Source of the DNA: JBAYNS01 sp041678625
GTDB lineage: Bacteria; Patescibacteriota; Gracilibacteria; Peribacterales; Peribacteraceae
Reading direction: 5' to 3'
Length of the DNA stretch: 5,496 nt
NCBI GenBank assembly: GCA_041678625.1
Contig: JBAYNS010000086.1
Location: 1-5,496 of the forward strand
Part shown: piece by piece, positions 4,889 to 5,496 of the stretch
Layout: the number at the start of each line of letters is the position of its first letter
Numbering within the stretch: position 1 is the first letter of the stretch
Position numbers and translations under genes: made by a program
Notes under the pieces: generated by a model
Database searches by the model: none
The model's input: the letters and a program-made list of their open reading frames with translations, nothing else
Told to the model about the DNA's origin: nothing

Positions 4889-5496
4889 CTACGAGGATCT
4901 TCCTTCCTCGATTTCCACTTCTTCCAGTACGCGTTTCTGCAGTGGCACTTCAGCCAGCAGATTCTTCCTTTTCCAGTCGCCGCGTGCATACCACAACAGG
5001 GCAATAATGGCTGCCAATACATTTGTAATGGTAAAGGACCACCAAATACCAGCCAGGCCCAGTGCAGTGTGCTTAGAGAGTACATAGGCAACGGGGAACT
5101 GTATGCCCCAGAGCGAAACGATGGCCAATACCATAGAGACAACAGTCTGTCCTGCTCCGCGGAATGTTCCGTTGATAACCAATTGAATCCCCATAAAGCC
5201 GAATGTAAGAGAGATGACGCGGATGAAGGTGGCGCTCAGTCCGATAGCCTCTGCACCCTGAGGAATGAAGAACGCAGCGAACGGTTCTGCAAAGAAGAAG
5301 AGCAGAACACCTGAACCAAGCATCACGGCAAATGCCAGAAGACATCCAATAACGGTCGTCTGCGCCGCGCGATCGGGTTTCCCCGCCCCGATGTTCTGCC
5401 CCACCAATGTGGATGTTGCCATAGAGAGCCCCATTCCCGGAATGAGCACAAAACTGAGCACCCGCGTTCCAATACCGTATGCCGCAACGGCCATGG
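4889..5496 (-). CDS. MATE-family multidrug/toxin exporter, C-terminal part
   Basis: The last 201 codons, plus two bases, of a MATE transporter whose N-terminus lies beyond the right edge. MATE proteins have 12 helices in two six-helix halves and export cationic drugs or metabolites in exchange for Na+ or H+. The visible part covers most of the second half. It begins with AYGIGTRVLSFVLIPGMGLS, followed by the family signature VGQNIGAGKPDRA at 31-43 and the second signature NGTFRGAGQTVVSM at 108-121. Five hydrophobic segments are evident, at about 12-28, 48-70, 90-106, 117-139 and 148-169. The tail is charged and cytoplasmic (EVPLQKRVLEEVEIEEG). The substrate cannot be told from this part. The methionine at 5494 lies inside the protein and is not the start. 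It is on the same strand as the MscS-like gene, 94 nt upstream, with a possible promoter between. Confidence 0.94.
   Translation of the reverse strand, partial: MAVAAYGIGTRVLSFVLIPGMGLSMATSTLVGQNIGAGKPDRAAQTTVIGCLLAFAVMLGSGVLLFFFAEPFAAFFIPQGAEAIGLSATFIRVISLTFGFMGIQLVINGTFRGAGQTVVSMVLAIVSLWGIQFPVAYVLSKHTALGLAGIWWSFTITNVLAAIIALLWYARGDWKRKNLLAEVPLQKRVLEEVEIEEGRSS
4892..4910. repeat. Inverted repeat abutting the MATE stop codon
   Basis: CGAGGA and TCCTCG form a perfect 6-bp stem with a 7-nt loop, ending exactly where the TAG stop of the MATE gene begins on the minus strand. No T-run follows, so it is not a standard intrinsic terminator. Stems of this size are expected several times by chance in a window of this length. 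Confidence 0.3.

Overview
The window carries seven protein genes packed tightly on both strands, with no RNA genes, mobile elements or CRISPR. Base composition is balanced (about half G+C by eye) and the largest gap between genes is about 130 bp. Nothing identifies the species. None of the six visible starts has a Shine-Dalgarno motif, and -10-like boxes lie 0-12 nt from five of the first ATGs. TGA is read as stop, so this is not the UGA-recoding (code 25) lineage. A Patescibacteria/Peregrinibacteria-like bacterium would fit this style and gene content, but that is a low-confidence inference.

Layout from left to right. Positions 1-396 (minus) hold the N-terminal part of a single-pass membrane protein, probably an anti-sigma factor. 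It shares an ATGA overlap with an ECF sigma-70 factor at 393-965 (minus). Next is a lipoprotein with all three motifs of the chagasin (I42) cysteine-protease inhibitor family, at 1079-1498 (minus). A 133-bp divergent promoter region separates it from corA, a Mg2+/Co2+ channel, at 1632-2711 (plus). corA converges, with only 9 nt between, on a haemolysin III/PAQR-type membrane protein at 2721-3359 (minus). Upstream of that lies a long MscS-type mechanosensitive channel with a signal peptide and coiled coil, at 3385-4794 (minus). The window ends inside the C-terminal half of a MATE-family exporter, 4889-5496 (minus).

Taken together the genes concern the cell envelope: a sigma/anti-sigma pair to sense envelope state, a surface protease inhibitor, a divalent-cation channel, an osmotic safety valve and a drug/toxin exporter. 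Whether the sigma factor controls its neighbours cannot be told from this sequence.

The most interesting signals are regulatory. All three TATACT hexamers in the window lie on the minus strand just 5' of a minus-strand gene start, and corA has TACTAT 6 nt before its ATG. With the missing Shine-Dalgarno sites, this points to leaderless or very-short-leader mRNAs. Further points are a 10-bp inverted repeat framing the divergent promoter region, a 15-bp palindromic site where the MscS stop meets the haemolysin III promoter, and a perfect 8-bp hairpin at the corA/haemolysin III convergence.
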